Assembly: GCA_937902945.1 (NCBI GenBank)
Contig: CALEMD010000294.1
Location: 1-18,234 of the forward strand
Direction of reading: 5' to 3'
Length of the DNA: 18,234 nucleotides
From: an uncultured Erysipelotrichaceae bacterium
GTDB taxonomy: Bacteria > Bacillota_I > Bacilli_A > Erysipelotrichales > Erysipelotrichaceae
The number at the start of each line of letters is the position of its first letter. Positions within the stretch are counted from its first letter, which is position 1. The position numbers were made by a program, and so were the translations under genes. The notes under the pieces were generated by a model that worked only from the letters and a program-made list of their open reading frames with translations, had not been told where the DNA came from and did no database searches. This document shows positions 4,976 to 13,970 of this stretch, piece by piece.

Positions 4976-7471
4976 TTACTGCTGTTCTTCTTCTGCGGAT
5001 TCTTCCAGTGTCTCTTCTGTCTGCGGATCTACAATTGCAACCGTGGAAACCTTTTCTCCGTCTCTGACATTGATAACCTTGACGCCTTGCGCTGTGCGGC
5101 TGTATGTGGATACCTGTGTCAGTGATATTCTGATCAGAATTCCCTTGTCTGTCATAATCATGCAGTCTTCATCTCCATTGACTGCTCTCATGCATACAAG
5201 TGAACCCGTCTTATCAGTAACATTCAGTGTTTTAACACCTTTTGCGCCGCGCTTCGTCAGACGATAATCCTCAAGATCTGACTTCTTGCCAAGTCCGTTT
5301 TCGGTAATGGTGAGAATATATTTGCCTTCAAGACTTGTCGCCATACCAATGACAATGCTTCCATCCGTATTGAATCCGCGGACACCCATTGAAGTTCTTC
5401 CTGATGAGCGTACTTCGCTCTCACTGAAGCGTACGGCCTTGCCGTTGCTGCCAGCAAGTATAATATCCTCTTCGCCATCGGTTCCCTTAACAAACGCAAG
5501 TTCATCATCTTCTCGTAGAGTTATGGCAATCTTGCCATTCTGTCTGATATTCTCAAATTCTGTAACTGAAACCCTCTTTACCAGACCATTCTTTGTTGCA
5601 AAGAACAGATACTTTGATGAGTCTCCGTCTTTATAAGATACAAGAGCTTTTACTTTTTCGTCCTTCTCCAGTGACAGTATGTTTACAATCGGCAGCCCTT
5701 TGCTTGTACGGCTGTATTCCGGAATTCTGTATCCCTTCATGCGATACACTTTTCCTTTATTGGTAAAGATCATCAGATAATCATGCGTGGACATACTGAT
5801 GAACTGATCAATGATATCATCTGTATTGAGATCCATGCCTTTGATTCCCTTGCCCCCGCGATTCTGTACCTTGTATGTATCAAGAGGAATTCTCTTGATA
5901 TATCCATTGACTGTCATTGTAATAATGCAGTCTTCTACCGGGATCAGATCTTCATCTTCCATATCTGCCGGAGCTTCAATGATTTCAGTCTTTCTGCTGT
6001 CAGAGTACTTTTCTCTTATCTGTGTCAATTCATCTTTAATGATCTGCAGAATTCTCTCTCTTTTAGCAAGTATATCCTGCAGGTCTGCAATTGTAATCTG
6101 CAGCTGGGCATACTCTTCATCAATCTTCTGTCTTTCAAGACCAGTAAGTCTTCTGAACTGCATATCGAGAATAGCCTTTGCCTGGATTTCATCAAGTCCG
6201 AATCCATTCATCAATCTCGGCATTGCTTCGTTGGCATCTCTTGATTCACGTATTGTGTGAATGATTGCGTCCATGTTATCGATAGCAATCTTCAGACCTT
6301 CTAAGATATGAGATCTATTCAGTGCTTTAGTCAGATCATACTGTGTGCGTCTTACTATAACCTCTTCCTGGAACTTCAGATATTCTTTAAGCATATCCTT
6401 CATTCCAAGCTGCTGAGGAACATTATCAACCAGAATAACGTTGTTTACACCGAATGTTGTCTGCAAAGGTGTCAATCTGTAAAGCTGATTCAGCAGTACA
6501 TCAGGCTGAATATCTTTGCGCAGTTCGAGAACTATGCGGATTCCATTCATGTTAGATTCATCGCGCAGATCCGTAATGCCTTCAATCTGCTTTTCTCTGA
6601 CAAGAGAAGCAATCTTTTCATCCAGCAGAGATTTATTAACCATATATGGAATCTCTGTCACAATAATGCGCGGCTTGCCGTTGCTCATCACATCGGTCTT
6701 TGTCTTTGCTCTCATGACAATAGTGCCGCGGCCGGTTTCAAATGCCTGGCGGATTCCGGATCGGCCTAGGATATAACCGCCTGTAGGAAAGTCCGGGCCT
6801 TTGATATACTGCATCAGTTCAGGCATTTCAATTTCTGGATTATCTATCATTGCAATCAGTGCATCAACCGTTTCTGCAAGGTTGTGAGGTGCAGCATTGG
6901 TCGCCATACCTACTGCAATGCCAGAAGATCCGTTGACAATCAGATTAGGAAAGCGTGAAGGAAGCACAACTGGTTCTTTTTCTTCACCATCATAGTTATC
7001 CAACCAATCAACCGTCTCGCGTTCAATATCGCGGACGAGCTGCATAGCAATCTTTGACATTCTTGCTTCTGTATAACGCATAGCAGCTGCGCCATCACCA
7101 TCAATGGATCCGAAGTTTCCGTGTCCATCAACAAGCGGATATCTGTAGCTGAATGGCTGCGCCATGCGTACCATAGCTTCATAGATAGATGAGTCACCAT
7201 GCGGATGATATTTACCCATGACTTCGCCGACGATACGTGCCGACTTCTTATAAGGCTTATCGCTTCCGATTCCCATATCGTTCATAACGAAAACGATACG
7301 GCGCTGAACAGGCTTCAGTCCATCTCTGATATCCGGCAGTGCTCTTGATACGATAACAGACATGGAATAATCCAGGAAGTCTGTACGCATCTCCTTCGTG
7401 AGCTCTGTCGTGGCTATATTTCCGTGATTGAAATTCTCGGGGTCAAATGTATCTTCATTGTTATCTGCCAT
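4976..7471 (-). CDS. gyrA: DNA gyrase subunit A
   Basis: This is the breakage-reunion subunit of the GyrA2GyrB2 topoisomerase that introduces negative supercoils. The 831-aa length is typical. The N-terminal winged-helix/tower region has the catalytic Tyr133 in AAMRYTE. The quinolone-determining region reads HPHGDSSIYE with Ser94 and Glu98, the usual wild-type residues at the positions most often changed in resistance. The C-terminal DNA-wrapping beta-pinwheel starts after about residue 500 and carries the GyrA box QNRGGKG. The acidic C-terminal tail (EETLEESAEEE) is common. The start ATG has AAAGGAG 7 nt upstream, and that ribosome-binding site overlaps the gyrB stop codon. It is the last gene of the yaaA-recF-gyrB-gyrA cluster and is closed by a terminator. 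Confidence 0.98.
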   Translation of the reverse strand: MADNNEDTFDPENFNHGNIATTELTKEMRTDFLDYSMSVIVSRALPDIRDGLKPVQRRIVFVMNDMGIGSDKPYKKSARIVGEVMGKYHPHGDSSIYEAMVRMAQPFSYRYPLVDGHGNFGSIDGDGAAAMRYTEARMSKIAMQLVRDIERETVDWLDNYDGEEKEPVVLPSRFPNLIVNGSSGIAVGMATNAAPHNLAETVDALIAMIDNPEIEMPELMQYIKGPDFPTGGYILGRSGIRQAFETGRGTIVMRAKTKTDVMSNGKPRIIVTEIPYMVNKSLLDEKIASLVREKQIEGITDLRDESNMNGIRIVLELRKDIQPDVLLNQLYRLTPLQTTFGVNNVILVDNVPQQLGMKDMLKEYLKFQEEVIVRRTQYDLTKALNRSHILEGLKIAIDNMDAIIHTIRESRDANEAMPRLMNGFGLDEIQAKAILDMQFRRLTGLERQKIDEEYAQLQITIADLQDILAKRERILQIIKDELTQIREKYSDSRKTEIIEAPADMEDEDLIPVEDCIITMTVNGYIKRIPLDTYKVQNRGGKGIKGMDLNTDDIIDQFISMSTHDYLMIFTNKGKVYRMKGYRIPEYSRTSKGLPIVNILSLEKDEKVKALVSYKDGDSSKYLFFATKNGLVKRVSVTEFENIRQNGKIAITLREDDELAFVKGTDGEEDIILAGSNGKAVRFSESEVRSSGRTSMGVRGFNTDGSIVIGMATSLEGKYILTITENGLGKKSDLEDYRLTKRGAKGVKTLNVTDKTGSLVCMRAVNGDEDCMIMTDKGILIRISLTQVSTYSRTAQGVKVINVRDGEKVSTVAIVDPQTEETLEESAEEEQQ

Positions 7472-7483
7472 GATAGATCTCCT

Positions 7484-9430
7484 TTATATATCCAGATTCT
7501 TTACAAAGTGCGCATTCTCAACTATAAAGTCGCGGCGCGGTTCTACTTCATCACCCATCAGCATATCAAAGGTGCTGTCTGCAGCTATAGCGTCATCGAC
7601 CGTTACTTTGATCAGAGTACGATGTTCCGGATCCATTGTTGTTTCCCAAAGCTGTTCAGGATTCATTTCACCTAATCCTTTATATCTCTGAATGGAAAGC
7701 TTATCTCCCAGTTCCTGCTTAACGACATCCAGCTGCGGATCGGTATATGCGTATCTGACTGTGTTTCCCTTCTGTACTTTGTACAGAGGAGGCTGGGCAA
7801 TATAAACATACCCCTGTTCAAGAACAGGTCTCAGATACCTATAGAAGAACGTCAGAAGCAATGTACGGATATGAGCTCCGTCTACATCGGCATCGGTCAT
7901 AATGATTATCTTGTGATATCTGAGCTTTGCCGTATCCACTTCATCCATAACGCCGCATCCGAATGCTGTAATCATGGATCGGATTTCATTATTCTCATAG
8001 GCTCTATGCTGTCTCGCCTTTTCGACATTCAGAATTTTACCTCTTAGAGGCAGTATTGCCTGATAGTGGCTGTCTCTTCCCTGCTTTGCACTGCCGCCGG
8101 CGGAATCTCCCTCTACGATGTAAATCTCACAGATCGATGCATCTTTGCTTGAGCAGTCCGCCAGCTTTCCAGGCAGAGAACTGACTTCTAAAGCACTCTT
8201 TCTGCGGGTAAGCTCTCTTGCCTTTTTTGCCGCAAGACGGGCTTTAGAAGCAACCGTAGCCTTTTCCATGATCAGTTTTGCTTCGTCAGGATGTTCCATC
8301 AGGAATCTTTCCAGCTGCGCGCCGAAAATATCGGAGACGATCTTTCTGACTTCCGAGTTTCCCAATTTTGTCTTTGTCTGTCCTTCATACTGAGGATTAG
8401 GATGCTTTACACTGATAACTGCAGTCAATCCTTCTTTTACATCTTCAGAAGTCAGGTTTTCTTCGTCTTTCTTTAGATAGTTATTATCCTTTGCATATTT
8501 ATTCAGAATTCTATTCAATGCCATGCGGAATCCTTCTTCATGCGTTCCGCCTTCAATGGTATTTATATTATTGCAGAAAGTATAGACATTAGGAACATAG
8601 CCATCGTTATACTGCATGGATACTTCACATTCAATTCCCGATTCCTTGCCTTCGCAATAGACAACATCTGCATGTACAGGAGTCTTATTCTTATTCAGAA
8701 ATTCAACATATTCACGAAGTCCGCCTTCAAACATGAATGTATGATGTGCTTTAGCAGGATCTTCCATGCGCAGATCATTGAAAACCATCCGTATTCCTTT
8801 ATTCAAGAATGCAAGCTGACGAAGTCTGTCACGCAGAGTATCGTGATTATATACTGTTGTTTCAGTAAATATCTCAGGATCAGCCATGAATCTTACTGTA
8901 GATCCATTCAGATGAGGATCACATGTGCCGGAAACGTGCAGCGGCTGAGCTGCATGTCCTCCATTTTCAAAGCGAACCGTATATACCGTTCCTTCGTGAT
9001 ACACAGAAACTTCCATCCATTTGCTTAATGCATTGACTACCGAAGCGCCTACACCGTGAAGACCTCCAGATACCTTATATGCACCGCCGCCGAATTTTCC
9101 GCCGGCATGAAGTACAGTAAAGATTGTTTCAATGGTCGAAATTCCAGTTTTTTCATTGATGCCTACAGGCATGCCGCGGCCATTATCTTCAACAGTCACA
9201 ATGTTATCTTTATCAACTGTTACAGTAATCGTATCCGCATATCCAGCAAGAGCTTCATCAATACCATTATCAACAATTTCCCATACAAGGTGATGAAGTC
9301 CTCTTTCGGATGTTGATCCAATATACATGCCAGGACGTTTTCTAACTGCTTCAAGTCCTGACAGTACCTGAATATCATCGTCTGTATAGGAATGCGTTAC
9401 TTTTTCAATCAGATCATCTGATTCACTCAT
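7484..9430 (-). CDS. gyrB: DNA gyrase subunit B
   Basis: This is the ATPase subunit of gyrase. The 648-aa protein has a GHKL ATPase domain with Glu51 and Asn55 in EIVDNGIDEALAG (most homologues have DNSIDEA), the VEDNGRGMPV loop and the GGLHGVGASVVNALS lid. The TOPRIM domain follows with EGDSAGGSAKQGRD and the metal-binding TDADVDGAHIRTL. The C-terminal QRYKGLGEMNPEQLW segment contacts GyrA. I chose the ATG at 9430, with AGAGG upstream, because the first residues then match the family. An in-frame ATG at 9541 would run into recF. The start overlaps the recF stop as ATGA, and the gyrA start lies 12 nt after its stop, which suggests translational coupling and balanced subunits. Confidence 0.98.
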   Translation of the reverse strand: MSESDDLIEKVTHSYTDDDIQVLSGLEAVRKRPGMYIGSTSERGLHHLVWEIVDNGIDEALAGYADTITVTVDKDNIVTVEDNGRGMPVGINEKTGISTIETIFTVLHAGGKFGGGAYKVSGGLHGVGASVVNALSKWMEVSVYHEGTVYTVRFENGGHAAQPLHVSGTCDPHLNGSTVRFMADPEIFTETTVYNHDTLRDRLRQLAFLNKGIRMVFNDLRMEDPAKAHHTFMFEGGLREYVEFLNKNKTPVHADVVYCEGKESGIECEVSMQYNDGYVPNVYTFCNNINTIEGGTHEEGFRMALNRILNKYAKDNNYLKKDEENLTSEDVKEGLTAVISVKHPNPQYEGQTKTKLGNSEVRKIVSDIFGAQLERFLMEHPDEAKLIMEKATVASKARLAAKKARELTRRKSALEVSSLPGKLADCSSKDASICEIYIVEGDSAGGSAKQGRDSHYQAILPLRGKILNVEKARQHRAYENNEIRSMITAFGCGVMDEVDTAKLRYHKIIIMTDADVDGAHIRTLLLTFFYRYLRPVLEQGYVYIAQPPLYKVQKGNTVRYAYTDPQLDVVKQELGDKLSIQRYKGLGEMNPEQLWETTMDPEHRTLIKVTVDDAIAADSTFDMLMGDEVEPRRDFIVENAHFVKNLDI

Positions 9431-10518
9431 AATGTACCTCTTTTCTGTACTGCGATCGTACCGTTCTCTATGTAATATTCCGCTGCATTCTGTTCTTTCA
9501 GAAATGCAGGTATCTCCGTACATGTGATAATGCACTGACATGGTTTATGAACCATGCTTATCAGTCTCTTCTGATGTTCTATATCCAATTCGGATAGAAC
9601 ATCATCAAGAAGCAGTATCGGTGTATCTTTAGAAATTTTCTGAATGAATTGAAGCAGCGCCATTTTATACGCAAGCATCATCATTCTTCTCTGTCCCTGG
9701 CTTGCTGTTTCAATCAGATTTCTGCCATCCATTGTGAAACTGAGATCTTCTCTATGAATTCCCGAGGTCGTGGTACCTGTTTCCATATCTTTTTCTCTAG
9801 CTGACTTCAGCATGCTGTTCAATTCTTCTGCTGATTCAGAATTGTCAATGCAGCAGTGATAAACCATTTTGCTCTTAATATTTTCTGCACTTAGCTTCTG
9901 ATATATATCAGGCAGCAGCTGATTGATTTCTTCCACAAATACACGGCGGCTGTGAATGATTTTGACTTCTTCTTTAATCATCTGCTCATCTAGAGTATCA
10001 AGATAATTCATATCAATCTTTTTTTGTTTTAACAGAATATTTCTCTGTCTCAGAAGACCTTGATAGTTATTAAGACTGATCAGATATCTATTTGAAATCT
10101 TAGATATCTCCTGATTCATCATTCTTCTTCTCTCACGAGGCTGATCTTCAAATATTCTAAGATCATCCGGCGCAAACAATACTACATTCAGCTGACCGAT
10201 GAACGCACTGCTTTTTAACACAGGCTGATTTTCGATCATCAGTGTCTTGCCAGCAGAGCGAATCAATGCAGATATATTCTTTTCTACTCCGCTTTTAAAC
10301 CTGCAGGAAATTTTTGCATACTCACAGCCATGCTTTATCAGCAGTGAATCATCGTTTGTTCGATGTGATTTGCTGAGACTGAGATAAACCATGCTTTCTA
10401 AAAGATTTGTCTTTCCCTGAGCATTTGCACCGCTGATCACGTTGAATTCAGACGACAGATCAACAGATGCAGAAGAATAATTGCGATAATTCTTCAGACT
10501 GAGATTTTCAATAATCAT
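9427..10518 (-). CDS. recF: DNA replication and repair protein RecF
   Basis: RecF is an SMC-like ATPase that works with RecO and RecR to load RecA at gapped DNA. The 363-aa protein has Walker A GANAQGKT (30-37), a central coiled-coil-like arm, the ABC signature SQGQRR and Walker B ILLLDDVLSELD near 310-320. The N-terminal L-x-NYRNY motif is typical. The start ATG overlaps the yaaA stop by ATGA, and the stop overlaps the gyrB start in the same way, so the three genes are probably translated as a coupled set. Position between yaaA and gyrB is the conserved Firmicutes arrangement. Confidence 0.97.
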   Translation of the reverse strand: MIIENLSLKNYRNYSSASVDLSSEFNVISGANAQGKTNLLESMVYLSLSKSHRTNDDSLLIKHGCEYAKISCRFKSGVEKNISALIRSAGKTLMIENQPVLKSSAFIGQLNVVLFAPDDLRIFEDQPRERRRMMNQEISKISNRYLISLNNYQGLLRQRNILLKQKKIDMNYLDTLDEQMIKEEVKIIHSRRVFVEEINQLLPDIYQKLSAENIKSKMVYHCCIDNSESAEELNSMLKSAREKDMETGTTTSGIHREDLSFTMDGRNLIETASQGQRRMMMLAYKMALLQFIQKISKDTPILLLDDVLSELDIEHQKRLISMVHKPCQCIITCTEIPAFLKEQNAAEYYIENGTIAVQKRGTL

Positions 10519-10718
10519 TTTTCAATAATAAAATGACGTTTTCCAATTTGAATCTGATCACCAGGATACAGTTTCCTCCCCCGTCTGTTTTCCTTTTCGC
10601 CATTCACTGCAATTTGCAGTGTCTTGACCATCTGTTTGGCTTCACCGCCGGAACCGGCAATATTTTCCAATTTAATCAGCTGTTCAAGTTTTATATACTC
10701 TGTTGAAATCTTTGTCAT
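10515..10718 (-). CDS. yaaA: S4-domain protein YaaA (RlbA)
   Basis: This small RNA-binding protein of 67 aa is an S4 domain almost end to end. SGGEAKQMVKTLQIAVNGE, then NRRGRKLYPGDQI, matches YaaA of Bacillus, which sits between dnaN and recF and is linked to ribosome assembly. The ATG at 10718 has AAAGGA about 7 nt upstream. It is the first gene of the recF-gyrB-gyrA cluster. Its promoter and the dnaN terminator occupy the same short gap upstream. Confidence 0.93.
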   Translation of the reverse strand: MTKISTEYIKLEQLIKLENIAGSGGEAKQMVKTLQIAVNGEKENRRGRKLYPGDQIQIGKRHFIIEK

Positions 10719-10754
10719 TCTGCATTCCTTTTCCGGGCAATTTCAGCCTTCCTT

Positions 10755-10763
10755 ATTATATCA
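10755..10763 (-). promoter_or_regulatory. Extended -10 promoter of yaaA-recF-gyrB-gyrA
   Basis: TGA followed by a perfect TATAAT (10755-10760) forms an extended -10 on the minus strand. The matching -35 position falls inside the dnaN terminator stem and is poor. Transcription of the gyrase genes may therefore restart just where dnaN transcription ends. Confidence 0.6.
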
Positions 10764-10767
10764 TAAA

Positions 10768-10786
10768 AGCGCCTCTAAAAGGCGCT
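10768..10786 (-). terminator. Intrinsic terminator of dnaN
   Basis: AGCGCCT and AGGCGCT form a 7-bp GC-rich stem with a 5-nt loop, followed by TTTTAT on the minus strand. Confidence 0.8.
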
Positions 10787-10846
10787 TAAATGCAGTATTT
10801 ACAATGCTTTCATGCATTTTTCAATTCATACAGAATCAGAATTAAA

Positions 10847-11971
10847 TCAGTTATAAGTTCTTACTGGCAGAACAAGCTGAAGAATTGTTTCATCCATGGT
10901 GTTTTTCAGTACAAAAGGCTTCATTTCACCAGTAAATTCAATCTTAATTGACTGTCCTTTCAATACTTTGGCAGCTTCACTGACATATTTGCCGGAAAAA
11001 CTGATATCTAGAGGTTCACCCTCATACTTATCGGCATGCAGAATTTCTCTTGATTCACCAATTTCCTGTGATTTATTCATCATTACGATCTCATCACTTG
11101 AACACTGCAGTCTGATAATTGTCATATTATCGTTCTTTATGAATGAAGTACGATCAATGGCATTGATCAGATCTTCTCTATCCAAAGTAAGTGAATATGC
11201 AAATGATGCTGGAATCAGACGTTCAGTCTCAGGATATTCACCTTCAAGCAGACTTGACTGCAGAACTGTATGATCAAATCTGAATTGAACTTTCTTCTGA
11301 CTGATTGATATGCATACTTCTTCTTCATTGAAAATGATGCTGGATAGAATCTTTAATGTCTTAGCAGGAATTGTAATGCAGAATGACGCTTCTTGACTTA
11401 ACTGAATTGTCTTTTTTGCCAATCTGTATGAGTCAGTAGCTGTACACTCTAGAGTATTGCCTTTCATCTTAAAATTAACGCCTGTCAATACAGGTCGTGT
11501 TTCTTTTACTGATACTGCAAAGGAAGTCTGTTCAATCAGTGTCAGCAAATCAGCAGCAGGCAAAGCAAATGAATCTGCAGGTACTGAAAAATCAATTTTA
11601 GGATAATCAGAACTGCGCATACCATTGATCTTGAATTCAGTCAGAGTACCGCTGAATCTAGTCAGAGCTCCATCAATGATTTCAATACTGATTGTATCTG
11701 AATCAATCTTTCTTACAATTTCCAGAAGGTATCTTGCATCCATTGTTATGCTGCCTTCTTCAATAACAGTCAGATTCAGATTTTCATCTGTTTCATTTGT
11801 CAGTATTCTTTGAATGGAAATATTATTATCACTGGCAGTCAGTGTAATCTTGTCATTCTCAACTTTAACTAAAATGCATGAAAGAGATGGTAAAGGTGAA
11901 TTAGGTGCAATTACGTAGCTTACAATCTGAAGTGCATCATAGAATTTTTTCTTTGAAATTTTGAAGTTCAT
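10847..11971 (-). CDS. dnaN: DNA polymerase III beta sliding clamp
   Basis: This is the ring-shaped processivity clamp that holds DNA polymerase III on the template and serves as a docking site for repair factors. The 374-aa length and the three repeated clamp domains are typical: domain 1 ends near residue 125, and domain 3 ends with the family tail PFVLKNTMDETILQLVLPVRTY. The LPLPSLSCILV-type first strand and FALPAADLL at the second domain boundary agree. The start is the ATG at 11971. Its ribosome-binding site is a G-rich AGGGGG rather than GGAGG. The gene follows dnaA with a 143-nt gap that carries DnaA boxes and the probable unwinding site. Confidence 0.97.
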   Translation of the reverse strand: MNFKISKKKFYDALQIVSYVIAPNSPLPSLSCILVKVENDKITLTASDNNISIQRILTNETDENLNLTVIEEGSITMDARYLLEIVRKIDSDTISIEIIDGALTRFSGTLTEFKINGMRSSDYPKIDFSVPADSFALPAADLLTLIEQTSFAVSVKETRPVLTGVNFKMKGNTLECTATDSYRLAKKTIQLSQEASFCITIPAKTLKILSSIIFNEEEVCISISQKKVQFRFDHTVLQSSLLEGEYPETERLIPASFAYSLTLDREDLINAIDRTSFIKNDNMTIIRLQCSSDEIVMMNKSQEIGESREILHADKYEGEPLDISFSGKYVSEAAKVLKGQSIKIEFTGEMKPFVLKNTMDETILQLVLPVRTYN

Positions 11972-12003
11972 CTTTAGGCCCCCTATATAAGTCTTTTATA
12001 AGC

Positions 12004-12016
12004 TTATTATTATTAA
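12004..12016 (-). other. Candidate DnaA-trio / unwinding element (DUE)
   Basis: On the minus strand a trinucleotide run TTAATAATAATAA lies 11 nt downstream of a perfect DnaA box, across a CCACCG stretch, and is followed by an AT-rich segment. This box, GC-rich spacer, trio, AT-rich order between dnaA and dnaN matches the basal unwinding system described in B. subtilis. The trios here are TTA then ATA, so the match is not exact. Inferred. Confidence 0.55.
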
Positions 12017-12027
12017 GACGGTGGAAA

Positions 12028-12036
12028 TGTGGATAA
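12028..12036 (-). promoter_or_regulatory. DnaA box (dnaA-dnaN gap), perfect
   Basis: The minus strand reads TTATCCACA. It is nearest to the candidate unwinding element and is oriented toward it. Confidence 0.9.
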
Positions 12037-12105
12037 ATGCTTGAATAGCCTTTTACACAGCCATAATTTTAACACTTTGATATGTGGAATTAAAGCGGAG
12101 AGATT

Positions 12106-12114
12106 TGTGGATAA
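12106..12114 (-). promoter_or_regulatory. DnaA box immediately after the dnaA stop, perfect
   Basis: The minus strand reads TTATCCACA, directly adjacent to the dnaA TGA (12115-12117). Confidence 0.9.
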
Positions 12115-13488
12115 TCAGCTGCTGATCATCTTTTCAAGTTCAGATACTGCAGTAGCGAATGCCGGTTCTTTTTGAATCTGCTTCTCTACTTTAGTACATG
12201 CACTGATGATAGTTGAGTGATCTCTGCCGCCGAACTCCTCACCAATTTTAAGATAGGATATATTCAGAAGTTTTCGGCAAAGATAGATTGATATATGTCT
12301 TGCGTTTGCAATATTTTTAGTTCTTGTCTTAGAAGTAATCTGCTGCTTAGTAAGTCCATAGTAATCTGCAACGCATTTAATAATCTTTTTAGGAGACAAA
12401 CCGGAAATATCACTCACAACAGCTTGATTCTTCAGGGCTTCCATAACAGTCTGATATTTAATGCATCCGCCGCCAGGCTGAAATTGTATTGCATAGAAGA
12501 GAACTCTGTTCCATGCACCTTCAAGGTCCCTTATATTGCCTGAAAAGTTTAAAGCAATATAATTCAGTCCATCTTCTTCAACTTCATTGATTCCGTATCC
12601 ATTAGACTTAATTTTCATTTTCAGAATAGCCAGTGAAGTTTCAAATTCTGGAGAATCAATACCAACAGATAAACCAGATGAGAATCGGCTTATAAGACGA
12701 TCTTCCAATCCTTTGATTTCTTTTGGCTGTCTATCAGAAGCAATGCAGATCTGTTTTCTGTTATTAACAAGTTCATTGAATATGGTAAAGAAAACTTCAT
12801 GAGATTTTTCTTTGCCGGCTAGAAACTGAATATCATCGACAAGAAGCACATCCAAGCTATACATATACTGCTTGAATGCATCAATTTTATTATCACGTAT
12901 AGAATTTGCTACATTTTCAACAAACTTAGGAGCATCCGTATAATAGACCTTCTTGTGAGGATCAGCTGTCAAAACAGCATTGCCAATAGCCATCAGAAGA
13001 TGTGTTTTTCCCAGTCCAGAATTGCCATAGATAAATAAAGGATTGAAGAATTTTCCTGGATTGATTGAACATGCCAGCGCAGCAGCCTGACTTTCTCTAT
13101 TGCAGTCGCCAACGACAAAGTTTGCAAAGGTTCTGTCCTGCTGAATACGCATACTTTGAAAATCAACAGAATCGAAATAGGATTCATGAGATCCAAGAGA
13201 ACAGGAAGTTGGCAATTCAGATTTCTGACAGACTTCAACCAATATGGAATGGTCGAGATTGAATACTTCAATCAGGGCTGCAATGATGATTTCATTCTGA
13301 CTTTGAATAACCTGTTTAGCTACAATATTCGGTGCAAGAATGATAGCTTTCGTATCATTGAATTCATACAGAGAACAGGGACGGTAGAAATTCTCTACGA
13401 TCTCTGGTTCAATATTTCTGCTATTCATCAGGTAAGCCAGTACCTGTTTCCAGCTGTCTGTTAAAAACTGTTCGGAGTTCCTGCTCAT
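12115..13488 (-). CDS. dnaA: Chromosomal replication initiator DnaA
   Basis: This is the AAA+ ATPase that binds DnaA boxes at oriC, melts the unwinding element and recruits the helicase. The 457-aa protein has domain I (about 1-85), a short linker, the AAA+ core with Walker A GNSGLGKT (155-162) and Walker B LLVDD (215-219), and the C-terminal box-binding domain with FGGRDHSTI (from 419; the typical motif is GRDHTT). The start ATG at 13488 has AAGGGG upstream. Boxes flank the gene on both sides and lie in its probable promoter, which suggests autoregulation. dnaA is co-directional with dnaN and with the upstream rpmH-jag block, unlike the usual divergent layout. Confidence 0.98.
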   Translation of the reverse strand: MSRNSEQFLTDSWKQVLAYLMNSRNIEPEIVENFYRPCSLYEFNDTKAIILAPNIVAKQVIQSQNEIIIAALIEVFNLDHSILVEVCQKSELPTSCSLGSHESYFDSVDFQSMRIQQDRTFANFVVGDCNRESQAAALACSINPGKFFNPLFIYGNSGLGKTHLLMAIGNAVLTADPHKKVYYTDAPKFVENVANSIRDNKIDAFKQYMYSLDVLLVDDIQFLAGKEKSHEVFFTIFNELVNNRKQICIASDRQPKEIKGLEDRLISRFSSGLSVGIDSPEFETSLAILKMKIKSNGYGINEVEEDGLNYIALNFSGNIRDLEGAWNRVLFYAIQFQPGGGCIKYQTVMEALKNQAVVSDISGLSPKKIIKCVADYYGLTKQQITSKTRTKNIANARHISIYLCRKLLNISYLKIGEEFGGRDHSTIISACTKVEKQIQKEPAFATAVSELEKMISS

Positions 13489-13681
13489 ACGACTGCCCCT
13501 TATCTATAATCTTATGAAGAGTGTACTGATATTCTAGACACAAATATCTGTAAAATCCACATGAAAATGTGCAAAAAAAATTTATCCACATTTGTATAAT
13601 TCAGATTGTGTATATGTGATGCTTATTTGTTGAGTTTTCCACCGCTTTCCACAAAATTTTAAGTGGAAAGAAAGTGCATAA

Positions 13682-13708
13682 ATTATCAACACTGTGGATA
13701 ATTGTCAA
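13682..13708 (-). promoter_or_regulatory. Candidate dnaA promoter overlapping DnaA boxes
   Basis: A perfect -35 TTGACA (13703-13708) is followed after 15 nt by GATAAT (13682-13687). The 15-nt spacer is short for a promoter. The spacer holds a perfect DnaA box, so DnaA could repress the promoter. It would give a leader of roughly 190 nt. Another start closer to dnaA cannot be excluded. Confidence 0.4.
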
Positions 13709-13944
13709 TATTGTTGATAAGATGCAGCAGTACAGAAAATTATCATCACTTACAAACAACAGAATATGGCTTTATAATCACTGTTTATGAGATTTCAACA
13801 CTTTTCCACAGGTGTTGATAAGTGCAAATTGTGGATTGGGGAATGCATGTGGATAAATGAAAGTTATAAACAAAGCAAACGCGCCTTTTTCAACATTCTA
13901 AAAAAGGAAAGCACCTGAAAGTATAAACTGTGGAAAACTAAAAA

Positions 13945-13970
13945 AAGAGAACACCGCATGGCATTCTCTT
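13945..13970 (-). terminator. Terminator of the rpmH-rnpA-yidC-jag block
   Basis: An 11-bp stem (AAGAGAATGCC with GGTGTTCTCTT, two G-U pairs) with a 4-nt loop is followed by a run of Ts on the minus strand, just after the jag stop. It would protect oriC from incoming transcription. Confidence 0.88.

Noticed and set aside
5783..6260. Overlapping plus-strand frames opposite gyrA
   Set aside because: They are antisense shadows of the gyrA coding sequence, without ribosome-binding sites or recognisable domains.
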